DNA of 64,000 bases from Rhodocollybia butyracea (taxonomy: Eukaryota; Basidiomycota; Agaricomycetes; Agaricales; Omphalotaceae): NCBI GenBank assembly GCA_015501585.1, contig JADNRY010000164.1, forward strand, positions 1 through 64,000, read 5' to 3'. Below are positions 33,302 to 45,018 of the stretch, in pieces. The position numbers and the translations under genes were made by a program. How positions within the stretch are numbered: position 1 is the stretch's first letter; each line of letters opens with the position of its first letter. The notes beneath the pieces were generated by a model. It was given only the letters and a program-made list of their open reading frames with translations. It did not search any database and had not been told where the DNA came from.

Positions 33302-36300
33302 TGTACTCAGTTTCGGTCGATGTACGTTGTAACAAAGTTTTAGTTCCAGTTTTGAATGTCAATCATTTCTGCGAACGTTCCTTCACATCTAGACATATTC
33401 TTCTGGAGGGTTAGGAGATGTGTACACCTCACCCACTGCTTCCAAAAGATTTCCAGGTAGAGGGCAACATAATCACTCATTTGATGCCTTTCGTACAATA
33501 AAGTATGAGGTGCAAATGAACAAATGTCTCCCTCTGCAAATATATATACCGTCCAGTGGTTGTGCACTTCATTCTAGATGCCCAAGAGCTGGCAGTGCGC
33601 TAGCCCCAGATGATGGAGTTGGCATTGGATTAGAAGCGTCCCTCGCGGCATCTGCAGGTCAGATATTGTAGCGATGGTTGGAAGCTATGTGAATTCGCAG
33701 GATCCTGCTTTCGGGAATGGAATTAGAATCCAACTAGGTGCCGGGAAAGCTGAACGGTACGTTCGTGATTTAACCTCATCAAGGCATATCTATTCTAGGC
33801 AATGTACCCTCCATTAATTTATCAAACGCGACGTTAACCCTACAATGCTCGCATGTTCTTTCTTATCTTTCGTTTACTGAAGGGTTCCTTGTCCCCATTG
33901 ACCGGGAATATGACCCGAATTGCGAAAGCTAGTAGCTACATGTATAGAAATTAGTGCTAGAAGTTTTTTGTCGCACATCAATATAAGTTCAGGAGAATGA
34001 GACAATCGTTAAATGACAATTTAGTAACATCTTCCGAGTCGCAGTCGCACGCTCGCATAATCTACAGCATATCGCAGTCGCACTCGCACGATACCCATCT
34101 CGTGGAGGTAAATACAATTTGCAGCGACGAGGTAATACCAGGATTGAGAGAATTGAGATATGTATTTGGTAGCAGCAGCGGCACAACTCAAACGACCCGT
34201 GGCACCTGAAACATACAATGCGTGCTCCATCCGGGGAGGGTCATCCGGGCTTGGGAGTAGGCTGGTAGTGGAAGTGGCGGAAGGATCGGGATGCGGATGC
34301 GGAAAGAGATGCTGAGGGATACTGAGTTATGCGACGAGTATGAAGAGAGACCGTTAGCAGCTAAAGAATTCAAAGGACCTAGATAACACGAGGCATAGGT
34401 CAACTACGGGGGCTCATCCAGGCCTGAGAGGTTGCTAGCGGAAGTGGCGGAAGGAGCAGGATGTGGATGCGGAGAGGGATGTGGAGCGGAATGCGGTGGG
34501 GAGGGACACGGAGAGTACAACGAACTCATCGTTAAAAGAGCATACTCTAGCCGCGGAGGAGGGCCAAGGTAATGTATGGAGACCGGATGTTCAAATTGAC
34601 AGAGGGATGACGCGGTCTTGCACATCCTTGAGAAGCTCGAGGTGCTGTAAAAGCACTAGGAACAGTAGGAGAAGCGAGAGTTGCAGGTCTCCGCGAACGA
34701 GGTAGGTCCCATGACTGAATTGACACCGAATCCAATTCGTCCACACCAAAGCCGGCCACCCATCCTGCACTGTTGGTACTCGGTGATGAGTACGACGAAC
34801 TTGCCAAACCAGGGCTCCCAAAGATCTGCGAGGCAGAAGCAGAAGAAGCTCTCCTCTTGCCAAGAGATTCCTTCGACGCCTCCGAGAAGCCAGGAGTGCG
34901 CGAGGATATCTAAAGAAGACGTTTCGGAACAGTAGGAGCAATAGGACCATTAGCAGCGATGGGAATATCGAGAGCAATGGAACCATGAAGAGAGATAGCA
35001 TGAACAGCATGAACCCCACCAAGGATTTACGGAACGAAAGGCTCTGCAGAGGCTTCAAGATGGGCATTTCCTGCGGCACCCGGATCGAGTTTGTTTTTAT
35101 GTAAAACCAGGCGTATGAGTCTTTCCTTGGGAAAGACGATGGCGAGCGAGGCCGAGAGGTGCATGATTTGGAGGAAGACTTCTGCGTTGGTTTTGGGTAT
35201 GGGTTTGTAGCAGTCGACGTGGAAGCGGCAATAGAAAGTTGAGTCTGTTTATTACTTTTAGTTTTTTAGATCGGAGGCCTTCCACGCTGTGAAGAAGAGG
35301 CTGTAGCGGGTGTAGAGGGTTGTTAGGGTTCGAAAGGCTTCAGAGTTTCAGTTCTGGGGGATGGGACGAAAGCGAGGTAGAAGTAGGGGTACGAAGTCGA
35401 AAGGGTGGTCGAGGTCGAAGCAAGAAAAGGAGGGGCATTAAGTAGAAATAGCAGTCAACACCTTTGCAGGGCGCCGAGAATCCAAATCCACGTCCGAACC
35501 ACTCTTCCGAATCAGAGATGTCGTAAGGCTATCCAATTCATCCTTCTCATCGTCCTCTTGTTGGTGTTCTCCCCCTTGAATTCGTCACTACATTCGTCAC
35601 CCGGGAGCCAATAGCCGTCGGACCACCCGCCTGTTGTAGTTCCATCCTTTCCTAGTTCCTCTCCTAGGCCAAGACGCGGACAGGGGAAAACGACAACGGA
35701 GGCACAAGCTTTCCTTTGCCTTTGCATTTGCCTTTAACCCCCGTTCACTTGCCAGCAACATACTCTCTCGCAATCCTCTAATTCACCGCGTATTCATTGC
35801 CCTCACCGGACTCGAATTCACTCCTAGATAAAGCGCCTCCAACTCAGACCTGGGAACACCAGACAAAGCCACGAGATCCCCACTGTCCCTCAACATATAG
35901 CATCACCATCATTCCCATCCACAAGTACGTCACTAGAAGACGTCTCGCGCTGCGAAGCCAATTTAGGTTTCTTCCGCGAAATGGGAGTGGGCTCGGGGTA
36001 ATACGTTTGGGAGGCTTACGCGAAACAGAGACGAAGGGGAAGTGAGTTCGTCATAGGGATTGGACGGAAAGAGATTGCGAACGACAATCTCGGCCATGAA
36101 ATTTGAAAGGCGACTCCTCGACCTCGGTCTTCGCCTAGTTTAGGAAGATTCTGGGTGCTGAGTTCAGAAAGTATTTGCCGACGGCAGCATTATGCGATGT
36201 CGAGGCGTTCATTGCATCTCGGAGCAAGAAGGCAAACGAAGAATCTTCCATTTCAAAGGGTTACATGTTTGCATTTAGTGTTGTCGATGAGTCTCGGAGT

Positions 36301-37397
36301 ATCAGCGGGTCGTCCTCTATCTAGCATGCTGAGACTCGACAGAGTCAACGAGCGGGCTCTAAGGAGTCTCCGAGTACCTTTGGATGAGGAACCAGGTAGT
36401 GCGCGTAGGTTGCATTGCGAGGGAGGAAGATGCCTGTGCCTACCCCTACACCATGAGTGGTAGGGAGATTCCAGGTCCAAGTGGCGTTTCTTAGTCGATT
36501 TGGCCTCGCGCTCCAGTTGAAAATGGCGTGAAGAGAGAGCCGGGAATCTACGATGCAAAAAATCTTAACGATGTTTAGATAGGTTTAAGCTTTTCTTACT
36601 GTTGGGTTATCAGCAAAATCTAAAGCTAATGATACGAGGATTGAGGATGGGTTAAAAGTCTAGGGAAACATGCTGAGCATCGCGGGCATTCTGGAGTCAG
36701 CGAATGAAAAAAACTTACAGTAGGCTACAATCTCAACACTTTCCTCGAGGCTACTGCGAACACTTCATACAATTTGTCTCGTTCTGCAAAGGCTGGAGTT
36801 GTAGTGAAAAAAGGAGACGATCTAGAAAAAAAGATTCGTACAATGCTCTTCTCTCCAAATCATCCCCAATCTGCAAACTCCATTGCTTGTCAAAGCCCGA
36901 CGTCCATCTCTTTCCTCTACTATCATCTCCCTCACAACTACATTCCGATTCATCCACATTTGAATATTCATTCTGGTACAACCTGAGCGAAGAATTCGAG
37001 CTTTTTGATGTGGATTGTCTATATTACTGAGCGAGCTGTTATAGCTACAAGTCTGGTTGAGTGTTGTCAATGCTGAAGGTCCGCATCAGAGCTTAGGGTT
37101 CCTCAGCAGTGGAAAAAAAAAGAGTGAGCGACGAGTGGAAGGTGGTGGTGCTAATCGAAAATAATAAATAACTAAGCGCCCGTTTGGGCCGGGTTTCCGG
37201 TAGTTGTACTACCGGTGTTGGAACCTTCATGCATGCGTGAATAGCTATAGGGATGGGACGTTGCAGACACTGGGGCTAATATTAGCATTCGCGAGTGTCT
37301 ATAAGAACACAGTACCGCACAGTCATAATTCCAACCAATTTTGCTTATTCGAGTTTATTTACTAGCGAACGAAAAAACATTGATAGTGATTAATTGA
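33302..37397. other. Gene-poor stretch, partly low complexity
   Basis: Many overlapping short ORFs, including hydrophobic or Arg-rich ones that mirror each other on both strands (for example 34591-35079), indicating simple-sequence shadows. A diverged direct duplication with about 185-bp spacing lies at 34227-34320 and 34406-34500. No gene supported. Confidence 0.45.
34227..34500. repeat. Diverged ~185-bp direct duplication
   Basis: Both halves contain CTCATCC-GG...GAGAGG or GGGAGT, then GTGGAAGTGGCGGAAGGA or GCGGAAGTGGCGGAAGGA, followed by GATG-GGATGCGGA-AG. Clear by eye, diverged. Confidence 0.6.
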
Positions 37398-40300
37398 TTA
37401 CTGAGTAGCGAGATCCTGCAGTCTTCTCCTCTTGGGAGAATTTCCACCCTCGGCCTCGTTCGTTCTTCTAGGGTTTTCCTCTGCTCGTCTTCGCTTCCCG
37501 GCGCTTTTAGACGATTCTGGAACGTTCTGGTCAAGACCCTTCCCCTTTTTCTCTGCAACCTTTGCTTTACGCTTCTCCTTCTGCTCCTTCCTCTCCTTCT
37601 TCTCTTTCCTATGCTTCTCTTTCTCTTCCTTTCTCTTCCTGTGCAACTCCGTCTCATCACGTTGCGCCGCCAACACCATCTGGTGGTTCGCCTCACGTTC
37701 ATCTTCAATCTGCCTATCGAGAATGGCACCAAGATCAGCCGTCTTCTCTGGTGTGTCATCTGCTGCCTTCTCGGGATCTGAATCCGGTTCAACTGCGTCA
37801 AACAAGCCCGCGTTGAAAAATGGAGCTTTGCTCCATCCGGGAAGAGCTACGGGTGAGGGGCCGCTCAATAGAAAGGTGTCAAGTTTCCCTCGAAACTCCG
37901 TCCAGCGTTCTTGCTTGGTGCGGCGGAATGTTAAGATTGCGCCCTCAATCTCAGAAACCCTGTCTTCACGATGCGGGTCAGACTCCCAGTTTGTTGGTAC
38001 GTGGATTCCTGAGCTCCATTCATTGATTGCCGCGCAAATCTTGAACATCGATTAAACCGCGCAAATAATCATAGAATACGCTTTACTCACTAGGTAAACC
38101 GCTTGAGCTATCAATTTTGCACTGTAACCAACGTGAATTTCTGCAGCCGGCGCTTCCAGAATGTAACCTTTGGCCAGAGCAGCAGAGACTTCAAGAAGAA
38201 CCTGGTCACCTAGGGTATTCCAACCAGCAACCCAGTTCCCTTTCGGCGCCTACAATCGCTGTTCAGCTTGATAGTACCTCGATTGTGGGTCACTCACCTT
38301 AGCTTTTGGACCAAGAAGAAAAGGTCGCGCAATCAACAACTTCTCGCATCTCGTCTGGACATCCTCCTCATCTCCTGATGCGATATCGTAACCAGGGCGC
38401 TTTGCCATCACAAAATCCTTTGCCTTCATCCAAGCTAGGTTCCCGTTTCTACGCAAGGCATCAACGTGGTTGATGTTTTGGACTTGAGTCGCTTTTCCAC
38501 CATTGCGAACGACCTCGTCTAGGTTCTGCATAGCATGGCTGACCTTCAGCTGGGCATTTAACTCAGCCTTATTGAATAACGTAGCATTCATGTACGGAGT
38601 ACGCGCATAGTGCATGCGTGAAACTCTGCTAGTGTGTTGCCCTTGCAAGTCTAGAACTGAAGTGGAAGTTGGATCATCTGTGCGTTCGCTAGGCAAGTCT
38701 AGGTCAGGGCGCCAGTGTCTAAGGATTCCGGTAGTGACATGACGAAGGCTGTTTGTATCCAGCCCTAACAAGTTGGCCTTGAGACATGCGTCGATTTCGG
38801 TCCCTTCGAATCGATAACATGCGCGAAGTTGGGTCAGTCTTCCCAGCTTGGCAAAGATGTAATGCTCCAGGTCTTTGACGGGCGCGCTGTTATTTATAAC
38901 CGGCTCTTGAATCAAAGAGATAACCACGGGTCGAAGGACACCAAGGTAAAACAGCAAGTACCAAGCCATGTCAGCCTTCAAGCTAAAGAAGCACCGACGC
39001 TGCTTGTCGTTGTCTACTTTTGACAACGGCCCCACCAGGCACACCAGCCCATCGATGATTCGCAGGCAACGAATATAGCTTCCAGAAGAGTCGTAGGAGA
39101 GAGCTCCCCCCTGAGTAGCCCGAAGCGTCACCCCCATGGTTGGAAAAATACCTCGGATGAGATGTTCCTGAAGGGCTTCGACGTCATCTATCCAGTTCCA
39201 AATATTATCTTTGTTTGCGAGATCTCGACCGTGTGTTTTCGTATGCCAGAGCTGTTCTTTAAGTTCCTCCACGAAGTTTCCAATATAACCCTTGTTTTGT
39301 TGTTGTTTGAAGATCGATTGATGGGAGCGTATGTCGTCGAACAGGTTGGAGATGGCAAAGGACTGTAGAAACTTCTCCTGTAGTGAAAGAGGAACTAATT
39401 TTTTGAAGGCTTGCTGCAAAGCCTCAAGCTCGAGGTTATAATTCTTGGAAAAATCAGTGAGCGGAAACTCGAACTTGGTTTTTGCGTTGATCGAGTACGT
39501 AAAGCGGAGGTTACAGGGATGAACGCGAAACGTTTTATGGCCCTTGACGGCACGACTCCAGCTATCGGCTTCCTTCCAAATCTCGTGAATTATACCGAAC
39601 ACAGTCCTGGTCGTGTGTCTATCTTTGCGAAGAAATTGTTTGAGTGCCTTTTTAGATTCACTGCAACAACGTTTAGCTCAGGTTGATTGAAACAAAAGTC
39701 ACACATACTTTCCAAACTGATTGTCTGTTTTGGCCTGTACAGAAACTAAATCTCGTAAGTTTGGTCGAGGACCGTCTTCAGATGAGTCCGGCGGATCCAG
39801 AGCCAAACTCTCGTCCATGCTATCCTCTGGCTCGCTCTCAGGAGAATCCTCCGACTGGTCAGAGAAATCCTCTGATTCAGTTTCGGAAGAGTCGTCAGAG
39901 TCGGTATCCTCTGACGACTCTGAATCGCTGAGTTTATCGTCGGTGTTGTCAAGTCCGCTGGCGGCATCGTCAAGTTCCCCGTTGGCGTTGTGGAGTCCAC
40001 CATTAGTATTGTCAAGGTTTCCTTTCTCACCGGTACCGTCGGTATCGCTGGAGACTGGAAGGTGATAAGAGATCCTCCAACCTCCATTGGACATTGCCAA
40101 GAAAGTAGATGCACAAAGTACGCGGGCATGCCTTGCAACGTTTCCAGTCAGCGATGATGCATCCCTAATATGACCTAGATGAAGGGTTTGGCCAGCTGTG
40201 CGGCTACCCTGTAATGTCTCGAAAAGTAGAACATACTCTATAAGAGTCAGCTCTTTGGTAAGCGATGGGTTAGGGCTGCGAATGAGACGAATGATGATAG

Positions 40301-42356
40301 TATGAAGCAGAGGAGACAATGTGTCTAGTGACACTCTTGACGGGTTGGCATAGACCCGTTTCTCGAGACGTTCAAATGCTTTTAAAAGTTTCTCGTCCAT
40401 TCGTAGTGGAATGAGTTCCGTGAGCCTTCTTGAATCTCTCCATCGGAGCATAAAGGAGATGATATCGGTAGCGACTCTTCCGTAAGTTTTATAGCTGCTC
40501 TCTGCTTTGAATATTCGATAATTTAAGCCTGAGCTGTGAAACGATAAATATATAAACTGTAATTCGGATGAGTAAATGTCCACATACTATTTTTTCAGCA
40601 TTTTGGTGAATCCATGTGCATCCTTCACGCCTGTACTCGCGTGCTTTAGATAAAGGGGGAAAAAATTGGCACAAATGACTAGAGCTTCCTCTCGCTTCCT
40701 ATCTCGAGTACCTTCATCATACTTTTTGACAACGGAAAGGGGGGGTGCGACAATATCTGTGAGAACAGTAGGATCGAGACCCTCACCCCGAGCTTGTCGG
40801 ATGTCGGAAAGGGTTGGACGGTATTCGATACTAATAAGAAACAACCACATGTTTTCTGGGAGATATGGGGGTCGTTCCTGCTGCATGGATTGGGGCAAGT
40901 GATGGGCGGTTTCTCGTGCGGAGGATTTTGATTGGTAAGTGACACCATGGTAATCTTCAACGAAGAATGCACGCGATTGCCGTTTTTCTCTCCCACCTAG
41001 TAACGACTGCGACCATCGAGAGACTTTATGAACTTTGGGAAGGGCCCTCTGCGCATCATCTCGTATGCAAGATTTGCTTCCGTCACGAAGGTGACCGCGC
41101 CACTGGTCACTAGGGAGTTCGGAATGACAAAAGTGGCAAGTGATAGTTTTGATGGGAGGTTTAAGATAAGGAATTGGTCTTGAGAGTAAAACTTTGGAAG
41201 CACGGTCCACAATCGCAGTGATATCTGGAAGAAGCTTGGGGAATGAAGATTGAAGATGAGTAAGAAGTCGCCTTGCACCCAGCTGGCCTTCAGCAGTGTG
41301 CTTTGGTCCCTCCTTCGTTATGGTAAAAAATTTTGTAAACTCAGGCTTGTTGACAAAAATCTTTAGCTCCTGAAGACCAAGCATGTTATGGGAGGTCGCA
41401 CATGCGAATCCATCAAGAGTGTGCTCGTAAGACAATCCTAGCCAACTGACAACAGCGCAAGAGACGTCGCGGTAATTGTCATGACGGCCAGGAAGATGTT
41501 CGGAGCAAGTGAAGGAGCCTTGGGGGTGCAGATACGTGAACAGACCGTCAGATTCCTGCAGAGAGAAGACCCATTTCCCTAGTGCGTTCTGGTAGGACAT
41601 ATACTTGTTTGGAGCCGGAGCATGTCCCTTGAATCGGGAGTGAAGGACTGTTGGAATAAAAACACCATCGTCATCGGATTCGGATCGTTCGCCGTCATCT
41701 GAATAAACACTTCCGGAGTCGTCACGATCACCTCCATAGCCCATTTCATCATCCTCTTCGCCGTCGCTGGATCGAGTTCGAGTAGAACGAGCTCGTTCTC
41801 TAAGACCGCCAGACCACCCTCCACGGTCTTCCGCTTCGGATTCTTTGTCGGTGTTGTCACCCCATAAGCTTCCGGAGTCCATCTCTTCGTCCTCTCCCGC
41901 TTTACTTCCGTCGTTCTCTGCCGATTCTTTGCCATTGTCGTCTGGCTCTCCGGTGGATCCTGTGCATATTCGTTTCCCCCCTCCAACGTCCTCCTCTCCA
42001 TCCTCAGAGTCAGAACTGTAGACAACGTTGCGCCTTTTGCGTTTCTCTGCAGGTTTAGCCGCGGTTTCTTTAGTGCTGGAAGCTTTAGCTTTGGTGATAG
42101 ATGGTTTAGCCTTAACTTTGGCCTCGGCTTTGGCGGCTTTGGCTTTGGCTCTCGCTAGTTCCCATTGTGGCTCGGGCTCTGGATCCGGATAGGCGTCAGT
42201 GTCAGGCGGCGGGTGTGGATTCTGCTCTGCTATTAATTTTCTCTGGATGTAATGGGAGTAACGCGCGTGCGCAGGATTGCCACAGATACACTGTAGTTTT
42301 CCACAAGTTCCATTTCTGGGGAGTAATTTGCCATTCTTCTGCCACTCTTCAACAAC
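37398..42356 (-). CDS. Large uncharacterised protein with C2HC zinc-finger-like motif and charged C-terminus
   Basis: Well-defined exons, minus strand: 42356-40588, 40533-39709, 39660-38298, 38250-38091, 38039-37398, all with consistent donors and acceptors, about 1,590 residues. An upstream exon around 42403-42506 with C-x5-C spacing is likely. Features in order: Cys/His-rich LQCICGNPAHARYSHYIQRK; a Pro/Glu/Asp/Ser-rich acidic region with lysine/arginine clusters; a globular stretch with CSEHLPGRHDNYRDVSCAVV; a C2HC-like CHFCHSELPSDQWRGHL; a second acidic Ser/Asp tract; a region with YMNATLFNKAE and HVDALRRNGN; and a long Lys/Glu/Arg tail with nuclear-signal-like KRRR. I know no function. 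In exon 38250-38091 one extra G (plus-strand 38220-38222) breaks the frame relative to the paralogue. No helicase or transposase motif is visible. Confidence 0.72.
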
Positions 42357-42506
42357 CTTGAGTATATTTGACAAAAGCAATACTTTGATACTTACTAGCG
42401 GTTCCTCCAGTTGTTACGCTCCCAGAGTGAAACAGCCTGTTATGAGCAAGCTGCGTTCCATTGCCAGGTAGAGTGAACTGATATGCGCATTGTTCGCCAT
42501 ATTGGC

Positions 42507-43577
42507 AGGCGCTATCACATCAATCAGCAATGGAATCGATGGCCATTCATAAAAAAACATACTATACGCGTCTGGCTGGCCGGGGCATTGACAGGAAGTG
42601 CGAAGCTGTCAAAGTCTGAAAGAGAATTGCTTGTTTAAATCCAACATGTGATCATGAAACGTACTGATGAGTCATGAGTCATCGATTATTGAGCATTACC
42701 AAATTTTCCTGCACTGGACCAATACTGGACAAGTCGCAGTCCTCACTCTCATGTAGTGAAAGGAAAAGTACTTTGGTGTTTGATGAATCAAGTACTTAGT
42801 ATACATCCGTTACATACTTACAATATCGAACAGGCTGAGCAAGTACAGAGTAGAATGACGGCCGTACGTATGCAAAACCGCAACCTAACGATGCTAAGCA
42901 TAGCCTGTTAGAAGTAAAATCATATCCATGTATATTAAAAGACCAACCTGACGGAGTAATACTTGAAAAACCAAAGAGCTGGCCGAAGCTGGGCATTTGG
43001 TCCCATGCGCGAGCGGGTTCAACAGTAAGGTACGGGGATCTGGTTACAGAGAAAAGACTCAGAGATGATGCATGAACCACAGATATTCACTTATGCACCT
43101 ACGACTGATCGGACGTTGATCTTTAGGCGTGAGTAGCTCCAATATCTAAAATTTTGAATGTACAATTCAAAGGGTACTATGGGCACAATGAAGGACAAAA
43201 ATGTGCTTCACAGAAAGGGGTAGTTCAGACGTTCAGCGGCCGTTCATCTAGAACCGTAGTAAGCTCAGTAAACGCCAGCGAGAACGAAACGCATCAACAG
43301 AAAAGCAAAGACAAAAGCTCACATTTTTGTTGGCAAGGGCTGCAACTCGATGTGTGGAATGACAGATGATGATCCACAATATGCTTCTTGTTATCCCTAG
43401 CTCGAGAATTCCTGCAGCGCGGCACTTGAGGACGGCAGCGAAGTAAACCAAAAACACGAAACCAAACAAAAAAAGTCAGAAATGCGATATACAGTACGAT
43501 GAGGCGATTGACATACCAGGGGCAGCACCAACACGCTGAGCGTAGTTTCCCTTCCTCTTTTAAGACAGTGGACGTGA
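42507..43577. other. Upstream region, no further supported gene
   Basis: May contain the first exon or exons of the large minus-strand gene (for example DFDSFALPVNAPASQT near 42570-42617) and its promoter. Remaining ORFs are short and unrecognised. Confidence 0.35.
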
Positions 43578-43796
43578 TCAAAGACCGGCCTCAGCCAAAT
43601 GGGACGTAGAACAGGCAGCATCTCCACCCCTCCCGTCCACTACCTCATGTCGATTGCACTCAAAGCCTTCTCTGCAACGCTCTACAAGGTCAGTTTCCAT
43701 CACTGTGCCTCCAGCGTTCAAAGCGTAAGGTATGCCTCTATCCAATCCCTTTCCGATATCTGCCACTAAGGGGAGCTCGCTAGGCGCTTTATCCAC
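43578..43796 (-). repeat. Fragment also present in diverged form at 47085-47180
   Basis: The minus-strand frame KAPSELPLVADIGKGLDRGI has a diverged counterpart at 47085-47180 (GDLPLVVDIRKG). The flanking CAGCGTTCAAAGC or TACTCAGAGCATACGG blocks also line up. It is probably a duplicated gene piece of unknown identity. Confidence 0.45.
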
Positions 43797-44189
43797 AATT
43801 ATTAACTGCGCCTACACTCTCACTGAAGCGCTGTTCCCAATGCACATCATCTAGTCAGAGAAGGTAGGCGTTGTCGGCCGTTAGCTCAGCGAGAGCCTAG
43901 AGGAAGGCCTCCCCTCAACGAATGTCGTGTAGAGCTAAGGTATCTGCAGTAACAATCACCGCACCTAAGAGAGCCAGTAGATGTATCAGGGTCAAGAAAG
44001 AAACGATGCGCAATTACTCACACGTGGCTATCGACCAACTGAAGACAAGTGGAATATTAATATTCCCCATACCAGGTGGAAGGTCCACAACTAGAAGATC
44101 TAACCCTGGTCCCTGGGCCAGGTACGCCCGTAGACCGGAGCATCTGGAATAAAAGTTCCAATCCCGGTTTGTCGTAAGGAACAGACGGC

Positions 44190-45018
44190 GTAAGTGGCCT
44201 CATCAGCCCTGATCGCATGAATGATCCTTGGCCTGTTGCCAAATGCTTTGATCCCCGGTTCGTTTTTGAGGACGTTAACTTCGTTCAGCTCGAGAAGAAT
44301 GTCACTGGTGATTTCTGGTTTAGTGAATTTTTCACGGGTCTCTGACCGAAGCCTTGAGAGGTAAGCCAGGTGATGATTTGGGGCACAGACCATGGGGACG
44401 GAAGGGTTTTTGAGAGGTCAGAGGGCCAGAAGAGATTTCATCAGAGGAAGTTGGGTTTTCGCCAAATTTGGTATCGCGTACGTATGAAGGAATCCCAGAT
44501 ATGACGCTGTGGTGCAGTGATTGGGGAGGGGTAAAGTGAAAGGTACTTGAGTTGGTTGGGAATGAAGAAGCTGAGGGCGAAGGTAGAGCTGCGAGTGCTT
44601 CTGGATCGTTCTTCATTTAATGGCTGAAGAGTGCCGGATGTTGAACCCAAGTCTGGTGCGGTGTAGCGTAGCTTTGCGGGAATAACCCTGTCTTGCCTGC
44701 GAGATTCCGGCCCTCTTTTTACATACCTGCCCCCTTCCTGCCCGTATGAATTGTCTTTTTCCAATACTTGGATTCGTTCGCCTGCCCTGAAAGGCACTTC
44801 GTCGTCGTTCTCTGACATGAAAGCATGAAGGGCGTAGAAGTATTCCATTCCGATGAGTTAGAGCCGAGCCGGTCACGGTTGTTCGTTGAGCTCGACCCTA
44901 CGTAGTGGTGGCAGTATTCAAGATCAAATGACCCTTGAACCCCACGCACGTAGGACCAGTACTTGGATTGAGATTCCCGGAAAGGTTGGGCATCAGCATT
45001 CGAGGAGCTAGAGTCCAT
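44190..45018 (-). pseudogene. Boi1/2-like polarity protein (SH3 + SAM), frameshifted and truncated
   Basis: The minus strand encodes an N-terminal SH3 domain: YALHAFMSENDDEVPFRAGE, RIQVLEKDNSYG, then in a shifted frame GRNLAGKTGLFPQSYATP. A serine/proline-rich linker follows. Then comes a SAM domain reading KFTKPEITSDILLELNEVN, LKNEPGIKAFGNRPRIIHAI (about 44330-44200). SH3 then SAM is the architecture of Boi-type scaffold proteins that link Cdc42 polarity to exocytosis. The GDGWW part of the SH3 is scrambled by frameshifts, and no PH domain follows. This is therefore a decayed, incomplete copy of a conserved cellular gene, probably with an intact parent elsewhere in the genome. Confidence 0.7.

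Noticed and set aside
34591..35079. 162-codon hydrophobic minus-strand ORF
   Set aside because: Leu/Arg runs arising from simple purine-rich DNA on the opposite strand; no start context, splice sites or family.
37432..38055. 207-codon plus-strand ORF rich in Ser/Phe
   Set aside because: Antisense of the Lys/Glu/Arg-rich last exon of the large minus-strand gene.
43870..43920. GGCCGTTAGCTCAGCGAGAGC, tRNA-like 5' half
   Set aside because: Good D-arm look, but no box B or acceptor complement follows within tRNA length.
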